Source of the DNA: CAYLJO01 sp964383905
Lineage (GTDB): Bacteria > Acidobacteriota > Blastocatellia > Pyrinomonadales > Pyrinomonadaceae
DNA length: 23,366 bases
Assembly (NCBI GenBank): GCA_964383905.1
Contig: CAYLJO010000091.1
Span: 1 to 23,366, forward strand
Direction of reading: 5' to 3'
This document shows, piece by piece, positions 13,872 to 21,499 of the stretch (position 1 is the first letter of the stretch; each line of letters starts with the position of its first letter). The position numbers and the translations under genes are program-made. The notes under the pieces were generated by a model. It worked only from the letters and a program-made list of their open reading frames with translations. It had not been told where the DNA came from and searched no databases.

Positions 13872-14516
13872 CTACTCTTGTCTATCCCGCGCAGCTTTTC
13901 TCTCCTCACCGCCCTTGGCGGAAGCGGCTACGGGAGAGTCGGCGGAAGCGGACTTGGAGGCCGTCATCGAGTCCGAGACGGCGTTGGGTTTGCGCAACGG
14001 CTTGTTTTCGACCGTCTTCTCCAGCCGGCCATCCGACCAGCGGGTTTCGTGACGGAAAACAAGGTTGCTTTCCTCGATGGCGACAAGCTGGCCATCGTAG
14101 AATGACTCGCCCGGGTAAACTACGTATGAGAGCTTGATCGGCGTCGCCTCGACCATCGCGGCATAACCGCGCGGCGTGCGGAAAATTCCGATCACCTGTA
14201 CCTCGCTCAGAAGTAACGCCGTGGTCGGCTTCGGCGCGGGCAGTTGAGCATTTATCGCGGCCATCTTCTGGGCTTTATAGCGGTCAATGCGCGCTTGAAT
14301 CGGCGGCACCGGGACGACCGTCGTTGCGGCCTTTCCGTTCTTCTTCATCACCGGCCGGTATCGCTCGAAAGGATCACGCGACCCGCTCTTCGGACGAGCA
14401 CTTGCGTCCTGATTGTTCTGGGCCAGGACGCGATTGAACGCACCGCCGGTGGCGAACGAACCGCATAACACGAGGCCGAATATTGCGTAGCGAAGGGTTT
14501 GGGTGTGGTGCTTCAT
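13872..14516 (-). CDS. pilP: type IV pilus assembly protein PilP-like
   Basis: PilP links the inner-membrane PilN/PilO complex to the secretin PilQ. The 214-residue product has a hydrophobic N-terminus (AIFGLVLCGSFATGGA), a disordered linker starting RDPFERYRPV, and a small beta-domain (LSEVQVIGIFRTPRGYAAMVEATPIKLSYVVYPGESFYDGQLVAIEESNLVFRHE) that matches PilP in layout. Classical PilP is a lipoprotein; here Cys18 is preceded by Leu-Val-Leu, a poor lipobox, and an ordinary cleavage after VLA (residue 32) looks as likely. The C-terminal 40 residues are a low-complexity Ser/Ala/Lys tail. It lies 50 bp after pilO and 241 bp before pilQ. The identification rests on both the domain and position. 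Confidence 0.85.
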   Translation of the reverse strand: MKHHTQTLRYAIFGLVLCGSFATGGAFNRVLAQNNQDASARPKSGSRDPFERYRPVMKKNGKAATTVVPVPPIQARIDRYKAQKMAAINAQLPAPKPTTALLLSEVQVIGIFRTPRGYAAMVEATPIKLSYVVYPGESFYDGQLVAIEESNLVFRHETRWSDGRLEKTVENKPLRKPNAVSDSMTASKSASADSPVAASAKGGEERKAARDRQE

Positions 14517-14566
14517 GGTGTTTTACCGTAGGAGTAGCAACTTTCGTGGTGTCATTTAAGGATCGA

Positions 14567-15241
14567 CTATTTCGCGGGCGCCGCCGCCGGTGCGGGTGAC
14601 GCTGTCGCCCCGGCCGGGGCCGGCGCGCCCTGGTTCGGCGTGGCGGTCGAGGTCGCCGGAGCAGACTTCTGAAGTTTTTCAGCCGAGACGTAATAGGCCG
14701 TCAGGTCAAAGTTTGCGTCAACTGTCTTCCCCTGGATGGGCGCGGCCGTCTGTTTAATCTCGAAGTTCGTGATCGAGACGATACGTTGATATTTAGCCAT
14801 CTGGTCGAAGAAGGAGCGCAGGTTGGCGAAAGAGCTATGGACGCCGACCTCGATCCTCTTGCCGCTGTAGAAATCCTGCTGGAAATCGTCCTTCGGCATG
14901 AAGCGGCGCACGACGAGATTGGACGTGTGGGCGCGGTCCTGGATGCCTTGCAGCACGTGCGTCAACTCGCGCTGTTCCGGCAACAAGGCTTTGAGCTCCT
15001 CATACTCTTCCTGGCGGCTTTTGAGCTCGGCGCGAAATTCGTTGAGCCGCTGCGAGGCGATTTGCGCCTGCGCATTACGCGGGAGGAGCTGCGCCACTTG
15101 CTCATTAATAACCTTGGTTTCGGCGCGCGTGCCGCTGGTGACGAAGTGCCAGAAGCCCACGTAAACAAGGAGTGCGAGCCCGCCGAAGATGGCCAGCCGG
15201 ACGTACCAGGGCTTTGCTTGCAGGTTCTCTATTTTCATCAT
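14567..15241 (-). CDS. pilO: type IV pilus assembly protein PilO
   Basis: PilO is a bitopic inner-membrane protein that dimerises with PilN in the pilus alignment complex. The 224 residues hold a short cytoplasmic start, one membrane span (about 15-34, LAIFGGLALLVYVGFWHFV), a coiled coil (about 45-90, VAQLLPRNAQAQIASQRLNE...ELKSRQEEYEELKALLPEQ), then the ferredoxin-like periplasmic domain with YSGKRIEVGVHSSFANLRSFF and RIVSITNFEIKQ, and an Ala/Pro-rich tail of about 35 residues. The start is one of two adjacent ATGs; GGAAGG lies about 10 nt upstream. It is separated from pilN by 69 bp that contain a palindrome. Confidence 0.94.
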   Translation of the reverse strand: MMKIENLQAKPWYVRLAIFGGLALLVYVGFWHFVTSGTRAETKVINEQVAQLLPRNAQAQIASQRLNEFRAELKSRQEEYEELKALLPEQRELTHVLQGIQDRAHTSNLVVRRFMPKDDFQQDFYSGKRIEVGVHSSFANLRSFFDQMAKYQRIVSITNFEIKQTAAPIQGKTVDANFDLTAYYVSAEKLQKSAPATSTATPNQGAPAPAGATASPAPAAAPAK

Positions 15242-15282
15242 AACTCTTTTACCTTCCCTCGCGACATTTAGATCAGGTCGCC

Positions 15283-15303
15283 CTGGGCTTAACTTAAGCC
15301 CAG
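15283..15303 (-). promoter_or_regulatory. perfect palindrome between pilN and pilO
   Basis: CTGGGCTTAA and TTAAGCCCAG flank a single central base, giving 10-bp arms with no mismatch. It begins 7 nt after the pilN stop. It could be an RNA hairpin that stabilises or attenuates the message, or a dimeric protein-binding site; no T-run follows it. Confidence 0.5.
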
Positions 15304-15310
15304 TGAGCCT

Positions 15311-16015
15311 TTATTTTTGGGCAATCTGGGTGGAAGCCGGGTGGGCCCCAGGGGCCGCCGGCGCACCGGTTCCGGCGGGCTTATCCGCGCTGCCGTTAGG
15401 CGCGTAAGTGCACTTGATTGTAAAGTTGATGACTTCCGGCCGGGCGACATTGGCGTCCTCGCGCCCGGCGCTGGCGTCCGCCACAACCTTGGCCGCCTCC
15501 CGCTGCGTCTCGATATTCAGATTGGTAAAAAGACCTGAGGAGAATTCCAGGCTCTGTCCGAAACGCGTCACAGACGCTTCATCCGGCGACTCACCCTGGA
15601 TGGTCAACTCGCCGTCTTTTTTGGCGACGCTCTTAAAGTAGAGGTTGGGCACACTGTCGAAGCGGTTCTTGACTTCGGCGAGCAGCGCGGTCGGCCCCTG
15701 CTGGGATGCGCGCAATTTCTGAATGGCGTCAATGCGCGCTTTAATATCTTTGGTCTGCTTTTCCAGATCGGCCTGCTCTTTATTGACGGCCATCATCTGC
15801 GCGTTGATGCGCTGCTGTTCCGCCAACTGTTTCTGCGCGGCGTCCTTGGCGGCATGCGCGCTGATATAGTCGTAGGCCATGGTGAGGGCCAGGAGGCCCG
15901 CGACTGTGAGCGCAAGCAGCATGGTCTGGGTCCGCGGGTTTGCGACCTTTTCTTCGACGACCGCAACGCCCTTGGCCCGGTCGGTGACTGAATCCAGAAG
16001 ATTTACTTTAATCAT
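15311..16015 (-). CDS. pilN: type IV pilus assembly protein PilN
   Basis: PilN is an inner-membrane protein whose cytoplasmic N-terminal peptide docks into PilM. That peptide is visible as MIKVNLLDS at the very start. One membrane span follows (about 32-50, MLLALTVAGLLALTMAYDYI), then a coiled coil (about 55-105, QKQLAEQQRINAQMMAVNKE...DIKARIDAIQKLRASQ) and the periplasmic alpha/beta domain with NRFDSVPNLYFKSVAKKDGELTIQG. A Gly/Ala/Pro-rich tail ends the 234 residues. The start overlaps the pilM stop by 4 bp (ATGA), so translation is probably coupled and PilM and PilN are made in similar amounts. Confidence 0.95.
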   Translation of the reverse strand: MIKVNLLDSVTDRAKGVAVVEEKVANPRTQTMLLALTVAGLLALTMAYDYISAHAAKDAAQKQLAEQQRINAQMMAVNKEQADLEKQTKDIKARIDAIQKLRASQQGPTALLAEVKNRFDSVPNLYFKSVAKKDGELTIQGESPDEASVTRFGQSLEFSSGLFTNLNIETQREAAKVVADASAGREDANVARPEVINFTIKCTYAPNGSADKPAGTGAPAAPGAHPASTQIAQK

Positions 16016-17076
16016 CGCGCGTCAACTCCTCTCAAAGCGAGCCCGACGGCGATAGCCATCTCCGGCACAATCTCGCGCATATAATCGGGATCGAAACGTC
16101 TGGCATCCACTTTAATCCGGCGGAACGGGTCGAAGATCTCTACCGGCATCTCGAACCGCTTGGCCAGATATTTTGTAAGACCCGGCAGCTTTGAACCGCC
16201 GCCGGAGATGAGAATCTTTTGCACCGCCGCCTCGCCGTCCTCGGCCGTGGCCCGGTAAAAATCGAAGGTCTTCTGAACCTCGAGCGCGAGGATCTCTGAA
16301 ACGGTTTCGAGGATCGGCTCGATGGGGCGCTTCTCCGGTCCTTCCGGCAGTGGCATGCCGCGCTTGACGGCTTCGGCGTGCTCAAAGGTCAGCCCGAGCT
16401 CCTTCTGCAACAGCCCGGTGTATTGGTTGCCGCCGACGGAAACATCACGGGAGAATACGGATTTCATCCCGTCAAGAATGTTAATGTTCATCGTGGAGGC
16501 CCCGATGTTCAGCAGCGCGACGATCTGGCCGGGGGTCGGCTGGTAATTGACCTCGTAGCAGTTCTGCAGCGCGAAGGCGTCCACGTCGATGACGGCGGGT
16601 TGCTTGCCCGCGAGTTGGATGGCCTGTTTAACGTTCGCCACTTTGTCGCGCTTGCAGGCGGTCATGAGGACCTGGATCGCATCGGACCCCTGCCCCGTCA
16701 CTTGATAGTCGAGGCTGACGTCGGCGATGTCGAAAGGTATATGCTCCTCGGCGTGCCAGCTGAAAGATTCCTGTAGCTCCTCTTCGCTCATCTGCGGCAC
16801 CAGGATATTTTTGACGATCACCGAATGGCCGCTGACGCCCGCCGCAACCCTGTCCGTCTTGATCTTGTGCTCACGGAAGATGTTGGAGATGACGTTCGAG
16901 ACGTTGTTAAGCTCCATGATCTGACCGTCAACGATGGAGTCAGGCTGAAGATTTTCATAGCCGAGACTGACGAGCTGAAGGTTGCCGGTCTTGCCCTGTA
17001 ACTCAACGGCTTTGATCGAGCTCGAGCCGATGTCCAGGCCGACCAGATTCTTTTTGCTGAGACCTCTTTTCAACAT
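16012..17076 (-). CDS. pilM: type IV pilus assembly protein PilM (actin-like ATPase)
   Basis: PilM is a cytoplasmic actin/FtsA-fold protein that forms a ring under the membrane and binds PilN. The 354-residue sequence shows the phosphate-1 motif VGLDIGSSSIKAVEL (near 12-26), the SHS2-type insertion (VKNILVPQMSEEELQESFSW), phosphate-2 ALLNIGASTMNINIL, and the adenosine motif ILISGGGSKLPGL. Length matches the family. It is the first gene of the operon and is preceded by a 5' leader of about 500 nt with a predicted cyclic-di-GMP riboswitch. No strong Shine-Dalgarno is seen (upstream is GAGGTATCTCCAAATC, where GAGG is 11 nt from the ATG). Confidence 0.96.
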   Translation of the reverse strand: MLKRGLSKKNLVGLDIGSSSIKAVELQGKTGNLQLVSLGYENLQPDSIVDGQIMELNNVSNVISNIFREHKIKTDRVAAGVSGHSVIVKNILVPQMSEEELQESFSWHAEEHIPFDIADVSLDYQVTGQGSDAIQVLMTACKRDKVANVKQAIQLAGKQPAVIDVDAFALQNCYEVNYQPTPGQIVALLNIGASTMNINILDGMKSVFSRDVSVGGNQYTGLLQKELGLTFEHAEAVKRGMPLPEGPEKRPIEPILETVSEILALEVQKTFDFYRATAEDGEAAVQKILISGGGSKLPGLTKYLAKRFEMPVEIFDPFRRIKVDARRFDPDYMREIVPEMAIAVGLALRGVDAR

Positions 17077-17382
17077 GATTTGGAGATACCTCGATATCCT
17101 ACGGATTGGTTGCGGTGCTGCCGTCGAAGACGGATGCGAGCCTTACGCGCCCGGGAGAGCTTGACGCGTGTGAATTTTGTGCGTGATGGGGTAACTGTAG
17201 GCTTCATTCTTGTAACGGCCAAAGCAGACTGAAAAAAAAGCAGTGTGCCTCAGACGCCGGGCGTCGCCGTTGGGGACCGTCGATCCAGGACGGTGGAAGC
17301 GAACACCTTGAATATAACAATGGATGGAAAAGCGGGCGGGACAAACGCGAACGATAAAGTATCACGCGCCTGACCGTCTCAC
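17077..17382 (-). other. leader between riboswitch and pilM, presumed expression platform
   Basis: The 306 nt between the aptamer and pilM contain no supported gene. On the transcribed strand, a small stem GACGC/GCGTC (around 17252-17264) is followed about 14 nt later by a run of eight U (17239 to 17232). That spacing is too long for a textbook terminator, so how the aptamer would control expression is not resolved. Confidence 0.4.
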
Positions 17383-17466
17383 TTCGGCAACCCAGCCGAG
17401 TCAATACTGTCATCAGTATTGACTCCCGTAGGCTTTGCGGCCCCCGCTCGCACGGGGTGTGCCTTT
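17383..17466 (-). ncRNA. class I cyclic-di-GMP riboswitch (GEMM) in the pil leader
   Basis: Read on the minus strand, AAAGGCACACC begins the aptamer. P2 is CCCCGU/GCGGGG closed by the GNRA tetraloop GCGA (17457-17442). The conserved core GCCGCAAAGCCUACGGG follows (17441-17425). P3 is a perfect 12-bp stem GAGTCAATACTG/CAGTATTGACTC with an AUGA loop (17425-17398), extended by AGCC/GGCU. The 3' end GGCUGGGUUGCCGAA closes P1 through GGCA (17463-17460) with UGCC (17389-17386). These match the GEMM consensus as I recall it (GGCAAACC, ACGCAAAGCC, GGGUUGCCG). Aptamers of this class are known upstream of pil genes. The P3 arm lacks an obvious tetraloop receptor. Whether the ligand is c-di-GMP or cGAMP (known for some variants) cannot be settled by eye. 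Confidence 0.88.
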
Positions 17467-17588
17467 ATCGGTTTATCGGTTGACTTTCAAAGAAGGGGCT
17501 GTTGAGTCCTTAATCGGTGCCCTGCATTTACTGGCCGCAAAGGCGCCTGCCTCTGCACGGTGGTGTGTGCCATCACCGTCAAAAGGAG

Positions 17589-17615
17589 ATTACAATACTT
17601 GCACAACATTGTCAA
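17589..17615 (-). promoter_or_regulatory. sigma70-like promoter for the pil operon
   Basis: On the minus strand a perfect TTGACA (17615-17610) is followed after 15 nt by TGTAAT (17594-17589, five of six consensus bases). The spacer is shorter than the usual 17. Transcription would start near 17582, about 115 nt before the riboswitch. No sigma54 -24/-12 element was seen. Confidence 0.5.
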
Positions 17616-17720
17616 TCCCTATTTTTAATTGTTTAACCACATGAAATATAGAGACATATCGAGCGATGCGAAGATGCGCCTGAATAATTTTGGAACTCGG
17701 GTGGGTGCGTTCCAGCCCTT

Positions 17721-18011
17721 TTAGGATGTGAAGACCTCGTAGATTTCCAGCGTCGGACGGCTCTCAGCAAGTCCCGGGGACTGTTGGCGATGGGCCGCCA
17801 CGAAAGCCTCAGACTCGGTCCACCGGCGGAAGTCTTCGTGCGATTTCCAGCGCGTCAAAACAAGATAGGTGCGGCCTTCGGTCGGACGCAATACCTGCAT
17901 ATCAATAAAGCCCGGCATCTTATCAACCGCCCGGTCGCGGTCCATAAATGTCTTTTCGAACTCCTGTTCGCGCCCGGCGGCGACGGGGATGCGGTTCATC
18001 ACGATGACCAT
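17721..18011 (-). CDS. IsdG-like haem-degrading monooxygenase (ABM domain)
   Basis: From ATG 18011 the product has 96 residues forming one antibiotic-biosynthesis-monooxygenase (ferredoxin-like) domain. It resembles IsdG/HmoB-type haem monooxygenases, which open haem and release iron. The IsdG catalytic triad is present at matching spacing: Asn6 in VMNRI, Trp64 in DFRRWTESEAF, and His74 in VAAHR; KMPGFIDMQVL and YLVLTRWKSHEDF are family blocks. The longer frame starting at 18074 adds 21 residues without family content (NLWPPNPNRQGRRK), and AGGAAA precedes the inner ATG, so I chose 18011. It stands alone, divergent from the DUF3352-like gene. Other ABM proteins act on quinones or polyketides, so haem as substrate is probable but not certain. 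Confidence 0.85.
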   Translation of the reverse strand: MVIVMNRIPVAAGREQEFEKTFMDRDRAVDKMPGFIDMQVLRPTEGRTYLVLTRWKSHEDFRRWTESEAFVAAHRQQSPGLAESRPTLEIYEVFTS

Positions 18012-18193
18012 AGGTTTCCTACGTCCCTGGCGATTCGGGTTGGGGGGCCAAAGATTCGGCGTTGAAAGTACCACAGGCGACCATGCGCATCAACACATCC
18101 GGCGCTCTTTGAGACAGATAGGGGAGTTTGTCCGACCACATCCCGGCGCCGACGGTCTTGCCCCTCCCCCATCCCTAAAGTTAGGATGCAGCG

Positions 18194-19942
18194 ATGAAAA
18201 GATTCGGCCGGTTTTTGGGGCTCGCCGCTCTGCCCCTGGTGATCGTGGGTACGTGGCTCTGGTGGAATCACCCGCAGAAAGTTAACATGGCCGGTTACGT
18301 CCCGGCCGATTCACTTATTTACATAGAGGCGAGCAATTTGCCCGACATCGCCGAGGCTCTGACTTCGACTGAGGCATGGAAAGTGCTTGCGCCGCCGGCC
18401 GGAATTAAGTCGAGCTTCGGTGGGATTGGCTGGTTGGGCCGGCTGATAGCATGGACGGGGATCGGCCCGGCAGACGCTGTGGTACTCTCGCGAGCCCAAT
18501 TGGCCGTCACGGTGCTGGGGATTGAGACGGCCGATGCCAGCGATACATTGAAGATCAAACCGCGGGCCGCGCTGGTGGTTGAAAGTCACTCAGGAGAGGG
18601 GCGTACAACTGCCGCGGTCGAGAAACGCGTCGGGGATTTCGCTCGTCGCGCCTACGGTGAGCCTTCCGTTAAACATGAGCAGATAGAGGGCGTTGCTTTC
18701 ACCACCTGGAGCGCCGCCGGTACTGGCCGGCGCATTATCGCGGCGGTGACCGAAAGCCTGGCCGTGATCGGCAATGATGAATCGACGGTCCGGGCATGTC
18801 TCGCGGTTCATCGCGGCGAGCGTCCGAATCTGGCGGCCAACTCTCAGCTCGAAGAGATGCGCCGGCGTGCCGGCGGTGGCAACTCATTAGCCTTTGGCTA
18901 CGTCTCGCCCGCCGGGGCAACGAGGCTTTTGGAAGTCGCCGCGCCCTTTTATGCCGATCAGGTTTCTTCGAACCAGCAAGTACAAAGTGTGGCGGCGAGT
19001 CTCTTGCCGCAGCTGGCCAATAAGATCCTGGGCGGGGCAGGTTGGAACGCTCGTTTCGCAAATGGGATGATTGAAGATCGCTACTTTTTCGCTTTGCAGG
19101 ACGGCATTGCAACACGCTTGCGTGATGCGCTTGTCTCATCCGACTGCCAGAAATCGCGCGCGGGTGACTTGCTACCGGTCGAGACTTATTCGATATCTTA
19201 TTATAACTTCCGCGACCCGGAGGCAGCCTGGCAGGGCTTAAGCGCCGTGGTCTCTTCGCAACTCCCCGCCCCATTCGCTTTTTTTATCACGAACATTCTC
19301 AAGGCATCCCTCAAGCCGTATGGCATTGACGAGCCTGAGAGTTTTCTGCGCGCACTCGGCCCGGAAGTGGTCACGGCGAGACTCGACGAGCCTGCCGAGA
19401 GAACACTGATCATCGTTGAGGCGCGCGATGAAAAGGCTTTGCGAGAATTCGTCACTAAGCGGTTAGGGACGGACAGACCGCTCACCGAACACATTGGCGA
19501 CGCCGTCATGCTCAAGGCTAAAGACGCCAGGCGCGGCGCGGCCTCCTTTATTGCCGGAAAACTGATGCTGGGAGAGGTTGAGGACGTTCGCCGCTGTCTT
19601 GGCGCGCTTGCGCAAAACAGGACGCTCGCTTTATCCGAAACATTCCGTCGCGCCGCACGCTCGGCCGACGCCCCCGCCGGCCCGACCTGCGCCGTAACAT
19701 ACACGAACAATAGCGGGCCGGCACGGACCTTTATCGAGACCGTTGCCGGCAGCCCCGAAGCGCGGCAGCAGGCCTTCAATAACGCCGAGTTCGGGGATGC
19801 GCTCGGTCATCTGGCATACGCTGTGAGTGAGACGAGAGTGGTCGAAGGCGGCATTGAGAGAATTACCCATTCATCGTTCGGGCAATTCGGTACGCTTGTC
19901 GCACAATTCTCTCCGGACGGAAGAAACGAGAGGCAGAAGTAG
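18194..19942 (+). CDS. membrane-anchored protein resembling DUF3352
   Basis: The 582-residue product has a basic start and one hydrophobic segment (about 7-24, FLGLAALPLVIVGTWLWW) that could be a signal anchor; the rest would be periplasmic. The following VPADSLIYIEASNLPDIAEAL strongly resembles the opening of DUF3352-type proteins, where a repeated alpha/beta unit starts in this way; a second unit seems to begin near TYSISYYNFRDPEAAW. Internal parts such as RALGPEVVTARLDEPAERTLIIVEARDEKALREFV fit the same architecture. No catalytic motif is seen and the function of this group is unknown. It is a lone gene: divergent from the haem monooxygenase gene and convergent with the next, 26 bp from its stop, with no clear terminator. 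Confidence 0.75.
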   Translation: MKRFGRFLGLAALPLVIVGTWLWWNHPQKVNMAGYVPADSLIYIEASNLPDIAEALTSTEAWKVLAPPAGIKSSFGGIGWLGRLIAWTGIGPADAVVLSRAQLAVTVLGIETADASDTLKIKPRAALVVESHSGEGRTTAAVEKRVGDFARRAYGEPSVKHEQIEGVAFTTWSAAGTGRRIIAAVTESLAVIGNDESTVRACLAVHRGERPNLAANSQLEEMRRRAGGGNSLAFGYVSPAGATRLLEVAAPFYADQVSSNQQVQSVAASLLPQLANKILGGAGWNARFANGMIEDRYFFALQDGIATRLRDALVSSDCQKSRAGDLLPVETYSISYYNFRDPEAAWQGLSAVVSSQLPAPFAFFITNILKASLKPYGIDEPESFLRALGPEVVTARLDEPAERTLIIVEARDEKALREFVTKRLGTDRPLTEHIGDAVMLKAKDARRGAASFIAGKLMLGEVEDVRRCLGALAQNRTLALSETFRRAARSADAPAGPTCAVTYTNNSGPARTFIETVAGSPEARQQAFNNAEFGDALGHLAYAVSETRVVEGGIERITHSSFGQFGTLVAQFSPDGRNERQK

Positions 19943-19968
19943 CCATTCGGGAAGGGCGCGCCGCCGGT

Positions 19969-21321
19969 CTAAATAGGCACCTCGAAAGGATAATCGGCGA
20001 GTACGGCGCGCATATTGACCTGGCCGAGCAAAGTCTCAAGGTATGTGGCGAAGCGGTGGAGCACCGGCGCGAGTTCGACCACCCCGCGCGCCGCGGCCAC
20101 CTCCTCCATGAAACGCTCGCAGGCCTCCCAATCTTTATACATTAAATAGCGCAAGCTTCTTTGGCGGAATGAGGCGAGCTGTTCCATCAGGGGGGCGGCC
20201 GAAATGCGGTCGCGCTCTTCTTTGGAGCGCCTCACTGATTGCAAAAGCTCCCACAGGTCGCGGCGTAAGGCGAGGGCTTGCTCAAGCTTGTTCTTATAAG
20301 TCTCGAAAAGCCGCGAGCCGTCGAGCGTCGGATCAAACAGACGCGCGAGCCCGACCATGGACTGTTGAAATGACTCGCGCAAGAGGCCATGCGCATTCTC
20401 GATCTTGACATAAATCGGCGGCGATTGACGGAGCTCGATTAATCCCACCAGCTCGTGTGAAAAGACCTTGCGTAATTCCATTGAGATCGCGTAGTTCGTC
20501 CCGTCAAGCGTATCAAAGACGGTCTCGTTAATCCCCTCCGTACGCAGCGCGCGAGTTTCGATGAAGTCAAGCAGCAGGTGAGTTTCTTCGTTAATGAGGG
20601 TGAAAACGGGGAGCGTGTGTTTAAGCGTCTGGTCGCGCCGGAGAGCGGATTCGATGGATCGCAGATATTTAAGGAGCTTAGCCAGGTTGGAAAAAATAAT
20701 CAAAATGTCTGCGGCCAGCGAGGCGGGGGTGACGGAATGGCGCGCCAGATCAAACAGCACCGGCTGGAGGGTTGACATTGAATGATGATCGGCGGCGCGC
20801 ATAAGCGTCTGCGCGCTGTCCGAGCGGTCGAGCTCCCGCGTGAGAATTCTGACGACGCTCGCCCAGGAGTGGAAGCTGATGGTTTGCAAGTCGAGTAGGG
20901 CTTCACACAATATGCTGACATCATCGAGGGCCTGCGAGAGCCCGATGAGCGCCTGGTTGCTGATGACCGAGCTATTGATAACGGGCGTCTGCGCCACGGC
21001 GAAGCCGTTCGCGGCGGGCGCCCTCTTTGTTTCAACGATCAGGGCGTCGACGCCTTGGTCTGAATTGATGATGCGCTGAGCGAGGTGTGAGCAGCGCAAC
21101 AAGGTCCTGCGGATGACCTGAACCTCATTTGACCAATCTCGCGTTAAGATCTGACCGCGTTCGGCGTCGGAGAAAGGATGATTACGCACCTGAAAGAAGC
21201 TGCGTAGCGCACGCAGCCACATGCCGAGCTCGTTGACGGGTACAGGGACCCCCAAGAGGTTGCTCGCCGGCGCCGATACCCTGGTGGCGTGCGGCGAGTC
21301 CGGCAATTCGTTACCGGCCAT
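19969..21321 (-). CDS. uncharacterised alpha-helical protein, about 450 residues
   Basis: No family is recognised. The sequence is predicted almost wholly helical, soluble and without signal peptide: repeated amphipathic stretches (ELGMWLRALRSFFQVR, LRCSHLAQRIINS, DDVSILCEALLDLQTISF, FSNLAKLLKYLRSIESALRR, TLINEETHLLLDFIETRALR, KNKLEQALALRRDLWELLQ) resemble a helical bundle or scaffold. The ending ...LETLLGQVNMRAVLADYPFEVPI is compact. The frame is open to a TTG at 21435, but a promoter-like sequence overlaps those codons, so ATG 21321 (MAGNELPDS) is the likelier start although it lacks a clear Shine-Dalgarno. It converges on the DUF3352-like gene and diverges from rdgB. Confidence 0.75.
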   Translation of the reverse strand: MAGNELPDSPHATRVSAPASNLLGVPVPVNELGMWLRALRSFFQVRNHPFSDAERGQILTRDWSNEVQVIRRTLLRCSHLAQRIINSDQGVDALIVETKRAPAANGFAVAQTPVINSSVISNQALIGLSQALDDVSILCEALLDLQTISFHSWASVVRILTRELDRSDSAQTLMRAADHHSMSTLQPVLFDLARHSVTPASLAADILIIFSNLAKLLKYLRSIESALRRDQTLKHTLPVFTLINEETHLLLDFIETRALRTEGINETVFDTLDGTNYAISMELRKVFSHELVGLIELRQSPPIYVKIENAHGLLRESFQQSMVGLARLFDPTLDGSRLFETYKNKLEQALALRRDLWELLQSVRRSKEERDRISAAPLMEQLASFRQRSLRYLMYKDWEACERFMEEVAAARGVVELAPVLHRFATYLETLLGQVNMRAVLADYPFEVPI

Positions 21322-21408
21322 CGGATGTGCAGATGTTATTTTAGTATCCACGTCGGAACGTACCCGTATCTTAACTCGTACTTGACATCTGAGCCTACGC
21401 CCATGATT

Positions 21409-21438
21409 GTACGCATGAATTTGCTCCGCTGGCAAAAG
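21409..21438 (-). promoter_or_regulatory. sigma70-like promoter for the helical protein gene
   Basis: On the minus strand TTGCCA is followed after about 18 nt by TACAAT, which would place the transcription start about 80 nt before ATG 21321. It overlaps the extra codons of the longer open frame, which argues against the TTG start at 21435. Confidence 0.45.
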
Positions 21439-21499
21439 AAATGCGCACTTTTTTGCATAATTAGGGCCGTACGCTCAGGCTTTTCGGTGCGCTGAGGCT

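Noticed and set aside
17398..17425. Perfect 28-bp palindrome read at first as a repressor operator upstream of pilM
   Set aside because: Flanking sequence shows that it is the P3 stem of the predicted c-di-GMP riboswitch.
17521..17580. Possible second, tandem GEMM aptamer (GGCACACACC)
   Set aside because: The essential GCAAAGCC core is missing; only its near-complement CCTTTGCGG occurs.
21322..21435. 38-codon N-terminal extension of the helical protein from a TTG
   Set aside because: It overlaps a TTGCCA-N18-TACAAT promoter-like sequence and has no ribosome binding site.
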